Origin: Micromonospora rubida
GTDB lineage: Bacteria > Actinomycetota > Actinomycetes > Mycobacteriales > Micromonosporaceae
Direction of reading: 5' to 3'
Assembly: GCF_009908295.1 (NCBI RefSeq)
Contig: NZ_JAAALO010000005.1
Span: forward strand, 481,077 to 545,076
DNA length: 64,000 nucleotides
The notes under the pieces were generated by a model. It saw only the letters and a program-made list of their open reading frames with translations. It searched no databases and was not told where the DNA came from. Shown piece after piece: positions 1-7,751 of the stretch. Both the position numbers and the translations under genes were made by a program. Each line of letters begins with the position of its first letter. Position 1 is the first letter of the stretch.

Positions 1-1107
1 GATCATGGCTCCGGTGGCGCCCAGCGGGTGGCCCATCGCGATCGCACCGCCGTTGACGTTGACGATGTCCATGCTCAGGCCCAGGTCGGCGACGAACCGC
101 AGGACCACGGCCGCGAACGCCTCGTTGATCTCCACCAGGTCGAGGTCGGAGACGCCGAGGCCGGCCTTGGCCAGCGCCTTGCGTGCGGCCGGAGCCGGGC
201 CGGTGAGCATGATCGTGGGATCCGCGCCGCTGAGTGCGGCGGCGACGATGCGCGCCCGAGGGGTGAGACCGGCGGCCGCGCCGGCCGCCTCGCTGCCGAC
301 GGCGACCAACGATGCGCCGTCGACGAGGCCGGACGAGTTGCCCGCCGTGTGGACGTGGTTGATGCGCTCGATCCAGTGGTACTTCTGAAGCGCGACCGCG
401 TCGAAGCCGGCCTTCTCCCCGATGCCCGCGAAGGAGGGACGAAGCGCGGCGAGACCCTCGGCGGTCGAGTCGAGCCGGATGTGCTCGTCGCGGTCGAGGA
501 CGACCAGCCCGTTGCGGTCCCGCACGGGCACGACCGAGCGGTTGAAGTAGCCGTTCGCCCACGCCTTCGCCGCCCGGGCCTGCGACTGCAGCGCGTAGCC
601 GTCGACCACGTCGCGGTCGTGGCCGTCGAGGGTCGCGATGAGGTCCGCGCTGACGCCCTGCGGGACGAATCCGGTGGTGAAGTTGGTCTCCGGATCCAGC
701 GCCCACGCCCCGCCGTCGGATCCCATCGGCACCCGGGACATCGACTCGACGCCGCCGGCGAGGACGAGATCCTCCCAGCCCGAACGCACCTTCTGCGCGG
801 CGATGTTCACGGCTTCCAGGCCGGAGGCGCAGAAGCGGTTGAGCTGGACGCCGGCCACCGTGTCGGGCAGGCCGGCGACGAGGGCGGCCGTCTTGGCGAT
901 GTCGGCGCCCTGGTCGCCCAGCGGGGACACCACCCCGAGCACGATGTCGTCGATCAGCGCCGGATCGAGATCGGGCATCCGCCGCAGGGTCTCCTCGATC
1001 AGACCGGCGACGAGCGAAACCGGCTTGACCCCGTGCAGCGATCCGTTCGGCTTGCCCCGGCCGCGCGGTGTGCGCAGCGCGTCGTAGATGAACGCCTCGG
1101 TCGTCAT
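1..1107 (-). CDS. Acetyl-CoA C-acyltransferase (thiolase), 3' end cut by window
   Basis: Thiolytic cleavage of 3-ketoacyl-CoA, the last step of beta-oxidation. The visible 369 residues begin at the ATG at 1107, with a GAGGAGC ribosome site a few bases upstream, and run off the left edge. The nucleophile loop RFCASGLEAV places the acylated Cys at about residue 93, and the active-site His lies in GGAIAMGHPLGATGA at about residue 360; the final C-terminal Cys motif lies outside the window. It is transcribed divergently from the double-TetR gene at 1289. Inference: it serves the isoprenoid acyl-CoA degradation encoded to its right. Family assignment is sure; chain-length preference is not visible. 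Confidence 0.93.
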   Translation of the reverse strand, partial: MTTEAFIYDALRTPRGRGKPNGSLHGVKPVSLVAGLIEETLRRMPDLDPALIDDIVLGVVSPLGDQGADIAKTAALVAGLPDTVAGVQLNRFCASGLEAVNIAAQKVRSGWEDLVLAGGVESMSRVPMGSDGGAWALDPETNFTTGFVPQGVSADLIATLDGHDRDVVDGYALQSQARAAKAWANGYFNRSVVPVRDRNGLVVLDRDEHIRLDSTAEGLAALRPSFAGIGEKAGFDAVALQKYHWIERINHVHTAGNSSGLVDGASLVAVGSEAAGAAAGLTPRARIVAAALSGADPTIMLTGPAPAARKALAKAGLGVSDLDLVEINEAFAAVVLRFVADLGLSMDIVNVNGGAIAMGHPLGATGAMI

Positions 1108-1145
1108 GGCAAAGCTCCTCGCTGCTCACCGAATGCGAATTCAGC

Positions 1146-1159
1146 CTAACTTTCGGGGA
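1146..1159 (-). promoter_or_regulatory. 14-mer shared with fadD upstream region (copy 1)
   Basis: CTAACTTTCGGGGA lies 39-52 bases upstream of the thiolase ATG. The same 14-mer with one mismatch (CTAACTTTCTGGGA) occurs at 9720-9733 upstream of the acyl-CoA synthetase gene. On the coding strand a TTGACA hexamer lies upstream of it (about 1174-1179 on the plus strand reads TGTCAA). It may be a promoter or operator element common to both catabolic genes; function is inferred only from position and repetition. Confidence 0.35.
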
Positions 1160-1258
1160 GCCCGCGGTCGCTTGTCAAGGAGCTCGCGCGCAAAGCACGC
1201 TGGCCGCCTCCGGCATCGGCGGCTCACGACGAGGCCGAAGGCCCACGGCGGCCGCGGC

Positions 1259-1270
1259 CCTCGCGCGAGG
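1259..1270. promoter_or_regulatory. 12-bp palindrome just before the leaderless promoter of the first double-TetR gene
   Basis: CCTCGCGCGAGG is a perfect 12-bp palindrome ending six bases before the putative -10 of the regulator gene. Its position suits an autoregulatory operator, but such GC-only palindromes also arise by chance at this base composition. Confidence 0.3.
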
Positions 1271-1276
1271 TGGCGC

Positions 1277-1282
1277 TAACCT
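1277..1282 (+). promoter_or_regulatory. Putative -10 element of a leaderless promoter
   Basis: TAACCT (TANNNT) ends six bases before the GTG start at 1289, and there is no ribosome site in front of that GTG. This is the usual geometry of leaderless transcripts in actinomycetes and supports the chosen start. Confidence 0.45.
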
Positions 1283-1288
1283 GTAGGG

Positions 1289-2488
1289 GTGCGACCAGCG
1301 GCGAGCGGGACGGGCCCCGTAACGACTAAGCGGCCGAAAGACCGCAAGGACCGCATTGCGCTGGCCGGGGCCGAGCTGTTCTGCGAGCGGGGCTACCACC
1401 GGGTCTCCGTCGACGAGGTCGCCGCCGTCGTCGGCATCAGCGGCCCCGCGGTGTACCGACACTTCCCGAACAAGTACGCGATCCTCGTGCACGCCACCCG
1501 GGAGGTCGTCGGCGCCCTGCTCGCCGCGACCGTCGAGCCGCGCGCGAGCACCACCGAGGGTGTCCTCGACGAACTGCTGAGCACGGTCGCCGGTGTCGTG
1601 GTGAGCAAACGGCGGGTCGCCGGGCTGTACCAGTGGGAGGGCCGCTACCTCGCCCCCGAGCATCGGCGGGAGTTCGCCGCGACCCTGTCCACGCTGGTCG
1701 GCCGCCTCGCCGGGCCGCTGCGCGAGCTTCGGCCCGAGCTGACTGCCGGGCAGGCGGAGCTGCTGGTCAACGGGGCGCTCAGCGCCTTCGGCAGCGTGAC
1801 CACCTACCGCCCGGCGGCGACCGGCACCGACACCGCGCAGTTGCTCACCCGGGTCGCCTGGACCCTGCTGCGGGCCGACGCGCCGCAGCCGCCCCCGCCG
1901 CAACAGCGCGCCGAGCCGGACACCGCGCCGGTGCGCCCGGCGTCGCGCCGTGAACTGCTGCTGATCGAGGCGATCCGCCTGTTCCACCGCCACGGCTACC
2001 ACGCCGTCGCCGTCGAGGACATCGGGCGCGCGGCCGGTATGCAGGCCTCCAGCGTGTACCGGCACTTCCCCAGCAAGGCCGACCTGCTCGCAGCCGCCTA
2101 CTACCGCGCCGCCGACCGCCTCGCCGGCACCACGATCGCGGCGATCGCCGAGGCGAGCGACCCGGCCGACGCCCTGCGCCGGGTCGTGCAGGCATACGTC
2201 GACTACGCGTTCGGCCAGAGCGACCTCGTCGCGGTCTACCTGGCAGAGAACAACAACCTGCCCGACGACGACCGCCACCAGCTGCGCGGGGCTCAACGTT
2301 TGCACGTCGAGGAATGGGTACGGCTCGTCGGCACGGTGCGGCCGGACCTGCCGGCCGCCGATGCCCGCGTGCTCGTGCACGCCGCGCTCAACGTCGTCAC
2401 CGACATCGGCCGGCTCGGCCGCTTCGACCGCACCGAGGGCTACGACGCCCAGACGGCCCGCCTCGCCCTCGCGGTGCTGTGGGCCTGA
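1289..2488 (+). CDS. Double-TetR (Mce3R-type) transcriptional regulator 1
   Basis: A 399-residue protein made of two complete TetR units in one chain. The first helix-turn-helix spans about residues 20-66 (VGISGPAVYRHFPNKYAIL), the second about 218-265 (AAGMQASSVYRHFPSKADLL), each followed by a helical ligand/dimer domain. Ordinary TetR proteins are about 200 residues; the fused form is the architecture of mycobacterial Mce3R, a regulator of lipid and steroid side-chain genes. A paralogue of the same architecture follows at 2596. Placed between a thiolase and lcp1, it is a good candidate to control the polyisoprene genes, as TetR-type LcpR does in Gordonia. The GTG start is probably leaderless. 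Ligand unknown. Confidence 0.9.
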   Translation: MRPAASGTGPVTTKRPKDRKDRIALAGAELFCERGYHRVSVDEVAAVVGISGPAVYRHFPNKYAILVHATREVVGALLAATVEPRASTTEGVLDELLSTVAGVVVSKRRVAGLYQWEGRYLAPEHRREFAATLSTLVGRLAGPLRELRPELTAGQAELLVNGALSAFGSVTTYRPAATGTDTAQLLTRVAWTLLRADAPQPPPPQQRAEPDTAPVRPASRRELLLIEAIRLFHRHGYHAVAVEDIGRAAGMQASSVYRHFPSKADLLAAAYYRAADRLAGTTIAAIAEASDPADALRRVVQAYVDYAFGQSDLVAVYLAENNNLPDDDRHQLRGAQRLHVEEWVRLVGTVRPDLPAADARVLVHAALNVVTDIGRLGRFDRTEGYDAQTARLALAVLWA

Positions 2489-2535
2489 CCAACGAGACGC
2501 ATCCCGGGCCCGCGACAGCTCCGAGGGCTTCGCTG

Positions 2536-2555
2536 GTGCTGTGATTGACTAGCAC
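2536..2555. promoter_or_regulatory. Inverted repeat overlapping a TTGACT hexamer upstream of the second regulator
   Basis: GTGCT at 2536-2540 and AGCAC at 2551-2555 flank ten bases that contain TTGACT (2545-2550), a plausible -35. An operator overlapping the -35 box would fit autoregulation. No convincing -10 was found at the right distance. Confidence 0.3.
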
Positions 2556-2595
2556 GCATGGTTTTGTGTCCACCCACGTCTGATCGACTGGTCCG

Positions 2596-3759
2596 GTGAC
2601 CACCGGGCCGGCTGCGGCCACCCGACCCCGCAACCGCAGGCAGCTCATCGTCGAAGCGGCTGGTCAGGTGTTCAGCGAGCGCGGCTACCACGGTGCGTCC
2701 ATGGAGCACCTCGCCGCCGTCGTGGGTATCAGCGCGGCAGCGCTGTATCGGCACTTCCCGAACAAGTACGCGCTGTTCGCCGAGTGCGCCGACCTCATAG
2801 TGGACAATCTCATCGCGGCGGTCGACGAGTGGCCTCCCGAGGCGGCCCTGCGCGACGTGCTCCTCGCCCTCACCCGGGTGACGGTCTCCCACCGGTCGTC
2901 GGGCGGCCTCTACCGGTGGGAGGCCCGCTACCTCGCCCGCGAGGACCGCCGGCTGCTTCGGACCAAGTTCGCGTACGTCGTGGAGCGGGTCACCGAGATG
3001 GTGCGGCGGGAGTACCCGCTGCCCGACGAGCGCCTGCGGGCCATGGCGACCCTCGGTGCGATCGGATCCATCACGATGCACCACACCTCGATCGCCCAAC
3101 GCCGCGTCGAGGAGCTGTTGCTGGCATCCGCCCTGGGCGTGGTCGCCACCGATCCGGTGGCCGCCGCCGGCACCGCGCACCTGGTCGAGCTGCCCGCCCA
3201 GCCGGTGCCGCGCACGCGGCGCGCGGAGATCCTGGCGGCGGCCATTCCGTTGTTCGCGCGGGACGGGTTCGCCACCGTCACGAACGTCCAGATCGCTCAG
3301 GCGGTGGGACTCGCCCCGTCCGCGATCTATCGCCACTACCCCGGCAAGGTCGACATCCTGGTGGCCGCCTGTCTGCAGGCGGCGGGACTGCTGGCCCAGG
3401 CCGTGGACCGGAGCCTCTGCCGGGCGGCCGATCCGCGTCAGGCCGTGGTCGCGCTGGCGGCGGCGTACGTGGCCTATTGTTTCGAGCACAACGCGCTCAA
3501 CAGCGTCGCCCAGGCCGAGGTCGCCGGCCTTCCGGCCGACCTGCGGCGCCCCCTGATCGTCGCGCAGCGTGAGCACATTGCCGTCTGGGAGCAGCAGCTG
3601 CGGACGGTTCGTCCGGAGCTGGACCCGCGACAGGCCCGGCTGCTGGTCCATGCGGGGTTCGGCGTCGTGGTCGAGGCCGGGCGTGCCCTGCGCTGGCAGA
3701 ACACGCCCGGCCACCGGGACGCCGTCACCGCCCTGGTCACCGGCGCCCTGACCCGGTGA
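2596..3759 (+). CDS. Double-TetR (Mce3R-type) transcriptional regulator 2
   Basis: A 387-residue paralogue of the gene just upstream, again two fused TetR units: helix-turn-helix 1 at about residues 12-62 (VVGISAAALYRHFPNKYALF) and helix-turn-helix 2 at about 203-255 (AVGLAPSAIYRHYPGKVDIL). The first DNA-binding domains of the two paralogues are nearly alike (both read RHFPNKYA), while the second ones differ, so the pair may recognise overlapping but distinct half-sites. The GTG start lies 107 bases after the first regulator and no strong ribosome site is visible. It converges on lcp1, whose stop is only 14 bases past its own. Effector and targets are unknown. Confidence 0.88.
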   Translation: MTTGPAAATRPRNRRQLIVEAAGQVFSERGYHGASMEHLAAVVGISAAALYRHFPNKYALFAECADLIVDNLIAAVDEWPPEAALRDVLLALTRVTVSHRSSGGLYRWEARYLAREDRRLLRTKFAYVVERVTEMVRREYPLPDERLRAMATLGAIGSITMHHTSIAQRRVEELLLASALGVVATDPVAAAGTAHLVELPAQPVPRTRRAEILAAAIPLFARDGFATVTNVQIAQAVGLAPSAIYRHYPGKVDILVAACLQAAGLLAQAVDRSLCRAADPRQAVVALAAAYVAYCFEHNALNSVAQAEVAGLPADLRRPLIVAQREHIAVWEQQLRTVRPELDPRQARLLVHAGFGVVVEAGRALRWQNTPGHRDAVTALVTGALTR

Positions 3760-3773
3760 CCGGTGGCGCCGGC

Positions 3774-4991
3774 TCAGGAGCCGGGCCGGTTCCGGGTCGG
3801 AATGGTGATGGGAGTGTGGCTCGCCGAGGTGCCGTTGTTGAGGAACAGCATCGCCAGGCCGCGGATGAACTTGTCGAACATGGAGAAGGTGCCCGGCATG
3901 ACCGGCGACAGCCCCTCGCGGAACATGATGTACGTCGGCCACCCGGCCTCGATCACGCCCCGTGAGATGAGGTCACGCGGCAGCCTCAGCCAGTTGCCGA
4001 TCTGGTCGCTGAGCAGGTAGCGCGAGAACTCGCGCTGGAAGCCCTTGGTGATGCCCAGGTCGACCGACGAGGTCAGGTTCAGCAGGGTGTCGGCCAGGTC
4101 GACGCCCTCCCGCGTGGAGGCGAGGATCGGCGTCAGTGCGTACTCCGACTGCTCGTGCGCGGCAGCCCAGGTTGCGGGGATGAACTCGTCGCGCACGCCC
4201 AGCAGGTGCAGCGAGACCTGCCACATGTGCAGGTAGGCCTCCTCCTCCGCGGCCGACACCTTCAGGCCGTACTTGCGCCACTCGGCCAGCTTGCTGTGCA
4301 CGTAGGTGCCCAGGCTGTGGAAGGTGATCAGGATGTCGCCGTTGCTGATCGGGATCGGGTTGTCCGTGACCGCTCGCCACGCGGCTGACTGCGGCAGCAG
4401 GTGCCGCACCGCGGCGTGCGTCAGCCGGGTCTTGGTGGAGGTGGTGATGAACTTCCCCGTCGGCTTGAAGGCATCGACCGGGTTCATGTCGTAGCCGTAC
4501 GTGAAGGTCTTGGCCGCCCGCGACTTCATCTCGGCGCCGCCCTCGGACCAGTAGACGTTGCGGGCCTCCCGGGGGATCACCGTGCTCATGATTCCGCTGC
4601 CCAGGCCGTACAGCAGGAACAGGTACATGCTCATCCGCTTGTTGAACTGGGCGGCGCGGTCGAGCTTGGCCTGGTCGGCCCAGGACGGCAGCTTGTTGTA
4701 TGTCCTCAGGTAGGTGGTGAGCGCGGGGGGCAGGCCGCTGGGGATCGGGTCGCCGTTCTTGATGAACGACTTGAACGCGGTGTTGACGGCCGGGACCTGA
4801 CCGTTGTCGAGCAGCGAAACGAGGAGCGGGTCGGTGGCGTCGTCCCAGACGTCCCACGGGTCGGTGACCGAGTTGGTCCCGGCGATCGAGTTGGCGGACG
4901 ACCACGCCCATGCCTTCGGGGTCTCCGTCGCCGCCACCAGACCCAGCGCCGCACCGAGGGTCAGGACTCTTCTTCTGTTGAGATTTTCCAT
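3774..4991 (-). CDS. lcp: Latex clearing protein (rubber oxygenase), Tat-exported, copy 1
   Basis: Extracellular b-type haem dioxygenase that cleaves double bonds of poly(cis-1,4-isoprene) to aldehyde/ketone oligomers. It has 405 residues from the ATG at 4991 (an upstream in-frame GTG at 5000 is less likely because the family begins MENxxRR). A Tat signal (LNRRRVLTLGAALG) ends near AWA. Counting from Lcp of Streptomyces K30, the equivalents of E148, R164, K167, T168 and H198 (haem ligands K and H) are E142, R158, K161, T162 and H192, all present. It is more divergent than copy 2, for example in its tail. The nearest upstream gene on the same strand (alcohol dehydrogenase) ends 147 bases away, so lcp1 probably has its own promoter. 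Confidence 0.93.
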   Translation of the reverse strand: MENLNRRRVLTLGAALGLVAATETPKAWAWSSANSIAGTNSVTDPWDVWDDATDPLLVSLLDNGQVPAVNTAFKSFIKNGDPIPSGLPPALTTYLRTYNKLPSWADQAKLDRAAQFNKRMSMYLFLLYGLGSGIMSTVIPREARNVYWSEGGAEMKSRAAKTFTYGYDMNPVDAFKPTGKFITTSTKTRLTHAAVRHLLPQSAAWRAVTDNPIPISNGDILITFHSLGTYVHSKLAEWRKYGLKVSAAEEEAYLHMWQVSLHLLGVRDEFIPATWAAAHEQSEYALTPILASTREGVDLADTLLNLTSSVDLGITKGFQREFSRYLLSDQIGNWLRLPRDLISRGVIEAGWPTYIMFREGLSPVMPGTFSMFDKFIRGLAMLFLNNGTSASHTPITIPTRNRPGS

Positions 4992-5084
4992 TCGCACCAC
5001 TTCCCGGTCGGCTAGACATCGCCCTGCAGCTCGCGACGGCGCTACGAACAGGTTCCGAGCTATCCGGGCGTGTGATTTTCTATT

Positions 5085-5113
5085 AACATAGAGGAGCTTG
5101 ACTCGACCGGCAA
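5085..5113 (-). promoter_or_regulatory. Putative sigma-70-type promoter of lcp1
   Basis: On the minus strand TTGCCG (5113-5108), a 17-base spacer and TATGTT (5090-5085) form a good -35/-10 pair about 95 bases upstream of the lcp1 start. The adjacent AT-rich patch (CTATTAACATAG, a short palindrome) stands out in this GC-rich window and may hold an operator. Confidence 0.45.
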
Positions 5114-5138
5114 GAGGGCATCTTCGATGCTTGGTCGC

Positions 5139-6233
5139 TCAGCCGAAAGTCAGGACGGGCTTGATCGCCGTGCCGTCGAGCATGCCGGCCACGGCGTCCG
5201 CGATGTTCTCGAAGGGGAACGTGGTGATGAGCCGGTCCAGCGGGAAGAGGCCACGCTGGTAGAGGTCGACCAGCTCGGGGATGAAGCGCGCCGGGTCCGC
5301 GTCGCCCTCGATCACGCCGTGGACCCGGATGCCCTTGCTGAGCAGCCTCATGACGTCGAACGTGACGGTGCTGCCGACGCCGACGAGGGCGAGGTCGCCC
5401 CGGGGACGCAGGGCGTTGACGGCCTGGCGGAGCATCTCCGGCCGGCTGGTGGTGTCCACGATGTGGTGTGCGCCGCCGCCGGTGAGGTCGAGCAGGGTGG
5501 CGACGAGGTCGTCCGCCGTCCTCGGGTCCAGAGCAGCCCTGGCGCCGAGCGCAGTGGCCAGGGCGCGTCGCGAGGCGACCGGCTCGATGACGACGACCGG
5601 GTCGCAGCCCCGGACGATCGCGGCCATCAGCGCGCTGAGCCCGACCCCGCCGGCGCCGATGACGACCAGGGAGCTTCCCGGCTCAGGACGCAGACGGTGG
5701 AACACCGTACCCGCCCCCGTCTGCACACCGCAGCCCAGCGGCGCGGCAACGACGGCCGGCAGGTCGGCAGGAACCCGGATGGCGTTGCGCTCCTGGGCCA
5801 GCGCGAACGTGGCGAAGCTGGACTGCCCGAAGAACATGCCGGGCACGGGTGCCCCGTCGCGGGACAGCGGGGTGGTGCCGTCGCCACGGCCACCGGAGGT
5901 GTTCAAGGTCCGCTGGGAGTGACAGTAGGCCGGGTGGCCGGCCGCGCACTGCTCACACCCACCACAGCTGTTGAAGGTCAGGCAGACGTGGTCGCCCGGC
6001 ACGAGACCGGTCACGTCCGCGCCGACCGCCTCGACCACACCGGCCCCCTCGTGGCCGAAGACCATGGGAGTGAGCCGCCGGGGCCAGCTCGCCTGCATGC
6101 TGAGGTCGGTGTGACACAGGCCGGCCGCGGCGATCCTGACCAGCACCTCGTGCGGCCGTGGGGCTTCGAGATCCACGGCCTGGATGACGAACGGTCCGCC
6201 CGGGGTCTCCGTGACGGCTGCCCGGATCCGCAT
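5139..6233 (-). CDS. Zinc-dependent alcohol dehydrogenase (MDR superfamily)
   Basis: NAD(P)-linked oxidation of an alcohol or reduction of an aldehyde. The 364-residue protein has a GroES-like domain with catalytic-zinc residues in CHTD and GHEGAG, a four-cysteine structural zinc loop (CGGCEQCAAGHPAYC) and a Rossmann motif GAGGVG. It resembles aryl/benzyl-alcohol dehydrogenases of class I/III type. The ATG at 6233 follows a GAAGGAG ribosome site; an in-frame start further upstream lacks one. It is 24 bases after the DUF4334 gene and likely co-transcribed with it. Inference: redox processing of isoprenoid aldehydes or alcohols released by Lcp. Substrate not determinable. Confidence 0.9.
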   Translation of the reverse strand: MRIRAAVTETPGGPFVIQAVDLEAPRPHEVLVRIAAAGLCHTDLSMQASWPRRLTPMVFGHEGAGVVEAVGADVTGLVPGDHVCLTFNSCGGCEQCAAGHPAYCHSQRTLNTSGGRGDGTTPLSRDGAPVPGMFFGQSSFATFALAQERNAIRVPADLPAVVAAPLGCGVQTGAGTVFHRLRPEPGSSLVVIGAGGVGLSALMAAIVRGCDPVVVIEPVASRRALATALGARAALDPRTADDLVATLLDLTGGGAHHIVDTTSRPEMLRQAVNALRPRGDLALVGVGSTVTFDVMRLLSKGIRVHGVIEGDADPARFIPELVDLYQRGLFPLDRLITTFPFENIADAVAGMLDGTAIKPVLTFG

Positions 6234-6257
6234 GACAACTCCTTCGCGCGACCGCAC

Positions 6258-6728
6258 TCAGGCGACGCGATCGAGAAGGAAGTAGAAGAAGGGGCCGTGG
6301 ACGGAGAAGTGCTTGCCGTTCATGATTCCCATGAGCGTGTTCTCGTCCACGCGCTTGAAGTGGTCGAAGATCGGCTGGCCGTCGTAGACCATCGTCGCGG
6401 TCGACTCGCCGCGGAACTCGACGGTCCACAGGCTGGCCTCGCCCTTGCCGAGCACGGTGTTGGAGTACAGCTCGCCGTTGTCGTCGCGGCAGATCAGCGG
6501 CTTGGCGTCGGTGCGGGTGACGAAGGTCTTGCCGTACCACCTCACCTGGTCGAGGCGACCGTTGAGGGGGTGCCCCGTGTCGAACTCGCCGCCCTTCCAC
6601 GCGCCGAGGATCTCCTCGGGGCGGACGGTGTCCAGTGCGGCCCAGATCTCGTCGAGTTCGACGGCGGGAACCCGGCCGTCCTGTCGGCGTAGCTCCGAGA
6701 AGCGGGCTCGGGCCGTGCTCGCGTTCAT
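6258..6728 (-). CDS. GXWXG / DUF4334 domain protein
   Basis: A 156-residue protein with the GXWXG motif (EEILGAWKGGEFDTGHPLNG, about residues 40-60) followed by a DUF4334 region (LYSNTVLGKGEASLWTVEFR). No enzymatic role is established for this family. The ATG at 6728 is preceded by GAAAGGAAGC. It heads a two-gene unit with the alcohol dehydrogenase and is divergent from the MpaB-family gene, so the three are probably used together. Function remains unknown; a small-molecule carrier or barrel-type binding protein is possible. Confidence 0.85.
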   Translation of the reverse strand: MNASTARARFSELRRQDGRVPAVELDEIWAALDTVRPEEILGAWKGGEFDTGHPLNGRLDQVRWYGKTFVTRTDAKPLICRDDNGELYSNTVLGKGEASLWTVEFRGESTATMVYDGQPIFDHFKRVDENTLMGIMNGKHFSVHGPFFYFLLDRVA

Positions 6729-6761
6729 GATGCTTCCTTTCGCCGTACGCCGGACCCGGCC

Positions 6762-6790
6762 TTGACACGAGCCGTGCCGGCGCCGACTCT
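6762..6790 (+). promoter_or_regulatory. Putative promoter of the MpaB-family oxygenase
   Basis: TTGACA (6762-6767) is followed after 17 bases by GACTCT (6785-6790), which places the start of transcription just before the ATG at 6809. The -35 is consensus, the -10 weak. Confidence 0.4.
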
Positions 6791-6808
6791 GCTTGTGAGG
6801 TGGTCGCG

Positions 6809-7690
6809 ATGGCTGGTGGCGGTCGGTACGGCTGGTTGCGTCGTATCGAGGCGCTCGATCCGGTACGGGACCATCACGAGATCTACCGGATCTCGATCGG
6901 GTACGAGTTCCCCTTCGACTACCAGCGGGCGCTGGAGTTCGCGCTGTTCCGCACGTACTGCGTGCCGAGCATCTCGGCACTGCTCGACGCGACCGGCGAG
7001 TTCCGGCTCCGCGCGCAGCAGCGGTACGACGACACCGCGCTGCTGATGGCGGAAATCGCGGAGCACGGGTACGACTCGCCGCGCGGCAGGCAGGCGCTGC
7101 GGGTCGTCAACCGGGCGCACGGCCGGTACGCGATCTCCAACGACGACATGCGCTACGTGCTCTCCACGTTCGTGTACGAGCCGATCGACTGGCTCGACCG
7201 GTTCGGCTGGCGTCGGCTGCACGATCACGAGCGGCTGGCCGCGTTCCACTACTACCGGGCGGTCGGCGCCCGGATGGGCATCCGCGACGTGCCGGACGAC
7301 TTCGACGCGTTCCGGGACTTCAAGCGCGAGTACGAGCGCGCAACGTTCCGCTACGCCCCGACCAACCAGCGAGTCGGCACCCGCACCCTGGACCTGTTCG
7401 CCTCGTGGTACCCGACGCCGCTGCGCCGGTTCGTACGGCTCGGGGTGCTCGCGTTGCTTCCCGCCGAGCTCCGCGCGGCCTTCGGGTTCCCGGCCGCGCC
7501 GCGCTGGATGTCCGCGGCGGTCAACGGCGGGTTGCACGCTCGGGCGGCGGTGGTGCGGCTGTTGCCGCCGCGTACCGCGAGCCAGTTGACCCACGCACCG
7601 CGCAACCGCACCTACCCCGGCTACCCCCACGGGTACTCCCCCGCAGACCTGGGTGCGCCACCAGCGCCGCCCGACCTCGACCCGGGGTAG
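6809..7690 (+). CDS. MpaB/Lcp-catalytic-domain (DUF2236) oxygenase, cytosolic
   Basis: A 293-residue member of the DUF2236 family, the same fold as Lcp and the fungal prenyl-chain-cleaving oxygenase MpaB, but with no Tat or Sec signal. Family landmarks are LFRTYCVPSIS (about 45-60), RYDDTALLMAEI, VNRAHGRYAISNDDMRYVLS (with the conserved His) and FGWRRL. The ATG at 6809 has GAGGTGG eight bases upstream and is preferred over the GTG at 6800. The proline-rich C-terminal tail is not conserved. Alongside two exported Lcp proteins, an intracellular relative could shorten imported isoprenoid oligomers; that role is inferred. Confidence 0.87.
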   Translation: MAGGGRYGWLRRIEALDPVRDHHEIYRISIGYEFPFDYQRALEFALFRTYCVPSISALLDATGEFRLRAQQRYDDTALLMAEIAEHGYDSPRGRQALRVVNRAHGRYAISNDDMRYVLSTFVYEPIDWLDRFGWRRLHDHERLAAFHYYRAVGARMGIRDVPDDFDAFRDFKREYERATFRYAPTNQRVGTRTLDLFASWYPTPLRRFVRLGVLALLPAELRAAFGFPAAPRWMSAAVNGGLHARAAVVRLLPPRTASQLTHAPRNRTYPGYPHGYSPADLGAPPAPPDLDPG

Positions 7691-7710
7691 CCGGCTCGCC
7701 CGTGCCGCCG

Positions 7711-7737
7711 CCGGCCCCGACCCACGACCGGGGCCGG
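7711..7737. terminator. Hairpin terminator between convergent genes
   Basis: CCGGCCCCG (7711-7719) pairs perfectly with CGGGGCCGG (7729-7737) around a nine-base loop. It lies between the ends of the oxygenase gene and the acyl-CoA synthetase gene, so it can serve both strands. There is no U-tract, as is common in actinomycetes. Confidence 0.5.
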
Positions 7738-7751
7738 GGCCGCTGGAGGAC

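Noticed and set aside
3769..3784. CCGGCTC-AG-GAGCCGG dyad at the ends of the second regulator and lcp1 as terminator
   Set aside because: The two-base loop is too small and it overlaps the lcp1 stop codon; evidence too weak.
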